Shown here one piece after another: positions 60,594 through 64,000 of a stretch of DNA of 64,000 nt. The number at the start of each line of letters is the position of its first letter. Within the stretch, counting starts at the first letter, position 1. The position numbers and the translations under genes are program-made. The notes below the pieces were generated by a model, which saw only the letters and a list, made by a program, of their open reading frames with translations, was not told the DNA's origin and did no database searches. The DNA lies in assembly GCA_963807065.1 (NCBI GenBank), contig CAWDZQ010000002.1, positions 1 to 64,000 on the forward strand, in the 5' to 3' direction. The DNA is from CAWAND01 sp963807065. Lineage in GTDB: Bacteria; Chloroflexota; Anaerolineae; Anaerolineales; E44-bin32.

Positions 60594-61925
60594 CTAGCGA
60601 ACCAGCAGCGCTGAGTCGTAGCCTCTGAGCTTGAGCTCGGCCTCGATCGAACGATAGGTGTCGCGCACCACGCCCACCACGATGAGCAACCCCGCTGACG
60701 ATACCAACAAGAGACTGGTCTGACTGCCGGCGATGGGGTAAATCACCCCCACCAGGAACGGCATGATCGCCACCATGCCCAGCAACAGGGCACCGGGCAG
60801 CGTGATACGCCGAAGCACGCGCGTCAGATAACGCTGGGTCGGCACACCCTTAGTCACGCCGGGGACCTGTGCCCCGGACCGCTTCAGGTTCTCGCCGTAA
60901 TTCTGCTGCGTGAAAAGAACGTCGGTGTAGAAGAACGTGAAACCCACCACCATGATGAAGTACATGATCCAATAGGTGGAGCTGATCCCGCCGAAGTTGG
61001 TCTGTAGCCAGACGGCGACATTTTGGACCAGCTGGTTAGGCGATCCGATGAAGAACTGGGCTACCACCGCCGGGAAGGTCAGCAGGGACTGGGCGAAGAT
61101 GAGCGGGATCATGCCTGCCATGTTGACCATCAGCGGCAAGCTGCCTTTGACCGGCATCGACATTCGGTTGCCTACCCGACGCCCCGGATACATCACCGGA
61201 ACATTTCGCCGGCCCTCCTGCACATAGACGATCACGAAGATCGTGGCCGCCGTCAACACGAGCAGGAAGATGCTCAAAGGCACCCGCACCGTCTCATCTG
61301 TCATCAGCCGGCCGACGTTGCTCGGAATGCGGGCCACGATGCCGGCGAAGATGATCAGGGACAGGCCCTGATTGCGAATCCCGTACTCCGAAATCAGCTC
61401 GCCCAGCCAGATGGCAAACATGGTGCCGGCCGTCATGGTGATGATCGTGGTCAACGTTTGGAGGTTCAACCCCAAAGCAAATCCGAGCACGTTTTGGCCG
61501 CTGGCGAACTGCTGGAACAGCCGGATCTGGCCCACCGCCTGAAGGGCGGCCATCGGCACCGCCAGATAGTAGGTCCACTTCTCCATCCACTTGCGGCCCT
61601 CGCGCGGATCTTCATCCATGCGAGCCTGCAAGGAAGGGATGATCGGCACCAGCAGCTGCAGGATAATCTGGGCGGTGATGTAGGGGTAGACCCCCATGGC
61701 CAGCACCGAGAAATTCGACACCGTCCCACCGGACAACAGATCGAGCAGGTTGATCAGGGCTCCGCCGCCGCTGTTGTTGAGGATCGAGGCAATCGCCGCC
61801 CGATTGACGCCTGGCACTGGCACGTGGGCCGCCAGCCGATAGAGTATCAGCAAGCCGAGCGAAAACAGCAGACGGTTGCGAATCTCCTCTGAGACAAACA
61901 GGAACCGCCAGACGGATCGTTTCAT
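60594..61925 (-). CDS. secY: Preprotein translocase subunit SecY
   Basis: 443 residues with ten membrane segments. RLAAHVPVPGVNRAAI, the plug region with GGALINLLDLLSGG, FSVLAMGVYPYITAQIILQL and the C-terminal loop GAQVPGVTKGVPTQRYL are family motifs. It forms the protein-conducting channel with SecE and SecG. Full length. Confidence 0.97.
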   Translation of the reverse strand: MKRSVWRFLFVSEEIRNRLLFSLGLLILYRLAAHVPVPGVNRAAIASILNNSGGGALINLLDLLSGGTVSNFSVLAMGVYPYITAQIILQLLVPIIPSLQARMDEDPREGRKWMEKWTYYLAVPMAALQAVGQIRLFQQFASGQNVLGFALGLNLQTLTTIITMTAGTMFAIWLGELISEYGIRNQGLSLIIFAGIVARIPSNVGRLMTDETVRVPLSIFLLVLTAATIFVIVYVQEGRRNVPVMYPGRRVGNRMSMPVKGSLPLMVNMAGMIPLIFAQSLLTFPAVVAQFFIGSPNQLVQNVAVWLQTNFGGISSTYWIMYFIMVVGFTFFYTDVLFTQQNYGENLKRSGAQVPGVTKGVPTQRYLTRVLRRITLPGALLLGMVAIMPFLVGVIYPIAGSQTSLLLVSSAGLLIVVGVVRDTYRSIEAELKLRGYDSALLVR

Positions 61926-61957
61926 CCGAGATACCCTTCCTGAGTCATCACGTTCCT

Positions 61958-62407
61958 TTAGTCCTTGATCAGGTCCACCGATCCGCCGGCGGCCTCGATC
62001 TTTTTGCGAGCGGCCTCCGACACGCGGTGAACGTGCAGCTTGAGCGCCTTGGAGACTTTGCCGCGGCCGAGAACGACAGTTGGACGATCCAGGCTGTCAA
62101 TCAAGCCGGCCTCGGCCAACTGCTCCGGCGCCACCTCTTGGTCGGCCTTGAAACTGCCGAGCTGATCCAGATTGATCTCATTCCATTCCTGGCGATTCAC
62201 GTTGGTGAACCCGCGCTTGAACGGAAGCCGGCGGAAGAACGGCAGATTGCCACCCTGCCGGTAGATGTGGCCCCCGGACCCGGCGCGGGCCCCCAGACCT
62301 TTGGTGCCTCGGCCGGCGGTCTTGCCCTGCCCGGCGGAAATGCCCCGCCCGACGCGCTTGCGGGTTTTCTTGGCGCCCTGGCGTGGCTTCAACTCATGCA
62401 GTTTCAT
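61958..62407 (-). CDS. rplO: Ribosomal protein uL15
   Basis: 149 residues. The glycine-rich N-terminal arm KRVGRGISAGQGKTAGRGTK and the GGNLPFFRRLPFKRGFTN motif are diagnostic. The gene lies between rpmD and secY. Confidence 0.97.
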   Translation of the reverse strand: MKLHELKPRQGAKKTRKRVGRGISAGQGKTAGRGTKGLGARAGSGGHIYRQGGNLPFFRRLPFKRGFTNVNRQEWNEINLDQLGSFKADQEVAPEQLAEAGLIDSLDRPTVVLGRGKVSKALKLHVHRVSEAARKKIEAAGGSVDLIKD

Positions 62408-62415
62408 CGCTCCAC

Positions 62416-62607
62416 CTACTCCTCGACCTGTACCAGGTGGCCGATCTTCGACAACATACCTCGAATCTCAGGGCCGTCTTCCTGTTCCACGGTCTGGCGC
62501 ACCCGGTGCAGCCCGAGCGCCTTCACAGTGCGCTTCTGGCGCAGGTTGTAGCCGATAGGGCTGCGCACCAGGGTGATCTTCAGCATCTTCCCCTTCTTCT
62601 TGGCCAT
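62416..62607 (-). CDS. rpmD: Ribosomal protein uL30
   Basis: 63 residues. LKITLVRSPIGYNLRQKRTV and ALGLHRVRQTVEQED match the family. Its short spacing to rpsE (2 bases) and rplO (8 bases) shows translational coupling. Confidence 0.96.
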   Translation of the reverse strand: MAKKKGKMLKITLVRSPIGYNLRQKRTVKALGLHRVRQTVEQEDGPEIRGMLSKIGHLVQVEE

Positions 62608-62609
62608 GC

Positions 62610-63131
62610 TCAGCGCTCCCAGAAAGGCTTGAGCGTATCGGCGCTCTTGCCCCGGTTGGCGGCTTCCTCATGGACCTTCTTCATCCCGCGCAGGCCCTTG
62701 AGTGTGGCCCTCGCCACGTTCAGCACGTTGGCACTGCCCAGCGACTTGGTAAGGATGTCCCGTACCCCGGCCGCTTCGAGCACGGCCCGGACGGCCCCAC
62801 CGGCGATCACGCCGGTTCCCGGGGAAGCCGGCTTAAGCATGACTTGTGCCCCACCATGCTTGGAGATCACTTCGTGGGGCACGGTGGTGCCCACCAGGGG
62901 GATGTGGCGCATGTCCTTGCGGGCGCGGTCGCTTGCCTTATGAATGGCATCCGGGACGCCGCGAGCCTTGCCGACACCCAGGCCCACCCGGCCCTTATTG
63001 TCTCCGACGACCACGGTCACGCGGAATGCGAACCGGCGCCCGCCCTTGACCACCTTGGCCACGCGGGAAATGTCGATCACGCGCTCGTCGAACTCTTCTC
63101 GCTCTTCGCGACTACGAAAATCTCTTCTCAC
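62610..63131 (-). CDS. rpsE: Ribosomal protein uS5
   Basis: About 173 residues. The start is a GTG, chosen at 63131 with GGAG upstream; another GTG lies at 63137. RVIDISRVAKVVKGGRRFAF, GDNKGRVGLGVGKA and PASPGTGVIAGGAVRAVLE are diagnostic. It acts in decoding accuracy. The frame upstream of the GTG overlaps rplR and was excluded. Confidence 0.95.
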   Translation of the reverse strand: MRRDFRSREEREEFDERVIDISRVAKVVKGGRRFAFRVTVVVGDNKGRVGLGVGKARGVPDAIHKASDRARKDMRHIPLVGTTVPHEVISKHGGAQVMLKPASPGTGVIAGGAVRAVLEAAGVRDILTKSLGSANVLNVARATLKGLRGMKKVHEEAANRGKSADTLKPFWER

Positions 63132-63171
63132 AGACACACTCCATTCGCTGACCGTCGCACGGCCGTCGCGC

Positions 63172-63537
63172 TCAGAATTCGAGGCCGCCTTCGCGGGCCG
63201 CCTCGGCAAGGGCTTTCACCCGGCCGTGGTAGCGGTAGCCGCCCCGGTCGAACAGCACAGCTTTGACGCCCTTCTTTGATCCGCGCGCCGCAATAAGCTC
63301 GCCGACCAACTTGGCTTGTTCCGTCTTGGACTTGCCCTTCAGCTTGCTGCGCATATCGGGATCCAAGGTCGACGCCGCCGCCAGTGTTTCACCCTTGGCG
63401 TCATCGATCAACTGAGCGTAGATGTGCGTCAGACTACGAAACACATTCAGGCGCGGTCGATCGGACGTGCCTTCGATCTTGCGCCGCACACGATGGTGAC
63501 GGCGTCTTCGCATATCGTTGCGACTTTTGGTCGTCAT
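63172..63537 (-). CDS. rplR: Ribosomal protein uL18
   Basis: 121 residues. RRRHHRVRRKIEGTSDRPRL, NVFRSLTHIYAQLIDD and VLFDRGGYRYHGRVKALAEA are typical. It binds 5S rRNA. It follows rplF by 5 bases. Confidence 0.97.
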   Translation of the reverse strand: MTTKSRNDMRRRRHHRVRRKIEGTSDRPRLNVFRSLTHIYAQLIDDAKGETLAAASTLDPDMRSKLKGKSKTEQAKLVGELIAARGSKKGVKAVLFDRGGYRYHGRVKALAEAAREGGLEF

Positions 63538-63542
63538 ATCAA

Positions 63543-64000
63543 CTAACCTACCTTGCCGGCCTTGCCAGCCTTGCGCCGCACGTACTCGCCTACGTAGCGA
63601 ATCCCCTTGCCCTTGTAGGGTTCCGGTTTGCGAACCTTGCGGATATCGGCTGCCAATCGGCCGACGACTTCCTTGTCCGGCCCCTTGACTTTGATCGTGC
63701 GGGCGCGGTCATCGACTTCAAAGGTGATCCCATCCGGGGGCTCGATGCGCACAGGATGCGAGTAGCCCACGTTCAGGACCAACGTGGTACCTTGAAGCTC
63801 CGGCCGGTAGCCGACACCCTGAACCTCGAGATCCTTCTCAAAGCCCGTCGAAACGCCCACCACCATGTTGTTCAACAGAGCGCGGGTCAGGCCGTGCAAG
63901 GCGCGCACTTTCGGCTCGTCGGAGGGTCGCGTCACTTTCAGCACGCCCTCTTCCTGAGTGATAGTCATCTCGGGGTTGAAGGTGCGCTCGAGCTCACCCA
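63543..64000 (-). CDS. rplF: Ribosomal protein uL6, 5' end outside the window
   Basis: The frame is open to the right edge and reads GELERTFNPEMTITQEEG at the border, so about 25 N-terminal residues are missing. GFEKDLEVQGVGYRPELQG, LNVGYSHPV and the C-terminal motif KPEPYKGKGIRYVGE identify it. First visible gene of the operon. Confidence 0.96.
   Translation of the reverse strand, partial: GELERTFNPEMTITQEEGVLKVTRPSDEPKVRALHGLTRALLNNMVVGVSTGFEKDLEVQGVGYRPELQGTTLVLNVGYSHPVRIEPPDGITFEVDDRARTIKVKGPDKEVVGRLAADIRKVRKPEPYKGKGIRYVGEYVRRKAGKAGKVG

Overview
The right 40 kb looks like the chromosome of a GC-rich bacterium, most likely a Chloroflexota (Anaerolineae-like) lineage. That assignment is inference. 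It rests on membrane Ser/Thr kinases with sensor domains, a BTAD/STAND regulator, Pro/Thr-linker lipoproteins and the ribosomal gene order. There is no 16S gene in the window to settle it.

Bases 1 to about 24,240 form a large integron. An IntI-type tyrosine recombinase (23253-24236, +) is followed on its upstream side by an array that runs to the left edge of the window. The array has 20 attC sites of about 124 bp, one of them split by insertion sequences, and 21 cassettes, which I number C1 (next to attI) to C21 (left edge). Nearly all cassette genes are on the minus strand and read away from intI, each followed by its attC, which is the standard integron layout. The 7-bp core boxes at the two ends of a cassette are complementary even where they depart from the consensus, which fixes the cassette borders. 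The cargo is mostly hypothetical membrane proteins, secreted beta-propeller lipoproteins, immunity-like proteins (SUKH, Imm-5-like), two copies of a DUF1905/YdeI protein, a CPBP protease, a small P-loop kinase and a winged-helix/nucleotidyltransferase pair with its own promoter and operator. One IS481-family and two IS110-family elements sit in the array. The second IS110 transposase is broken only by three short palindromic insertions, and removing them restores the frame exactly.

From 24.2 to 34.6 kb lies ordinary chromosome: a DinB-like protein, a VWA membrane protein, two adjacent membrane Ser/Thr kinases, small membrane proteins, a DUF2917 protein, a large BTAD-NB-ARC-TPR regulator and a tRNA-Glu(CTC). 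From 34.7 to 42.4 kb is a beta-oxidation operon (TetR regulator, two acyl-CoA dehydrogenases, FadN-like hydratase/dehydrogenase, thiolase, SCP2), with a 22-bp palindrome upstream of the regulator as its likely operator. From 43 to 51 kb are a decayed dioxygenase-like gene, a phytol/dolichol kinase-like protein, an ABC exporter cluster with an AttH-like lipocalin, and PEP carboxykinase.

From 51.2 kb to the right edge the minus strand carries one long operon in the order rplF-rplR-rpsE-rpmD-rplO-secY-adk-map-rpmJ-rpsM-rpsK-rpsD-rpoA-rplQ-truA-rplM-rpsI, followed by mazG and a metallophosphoesterase lipoprotein. infA is missing from its usual place between map and rpmJ. Several genes, including map, carry single-base frameshifts. 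Some of these may be assembly errors, which tempers the pseudogene calls.
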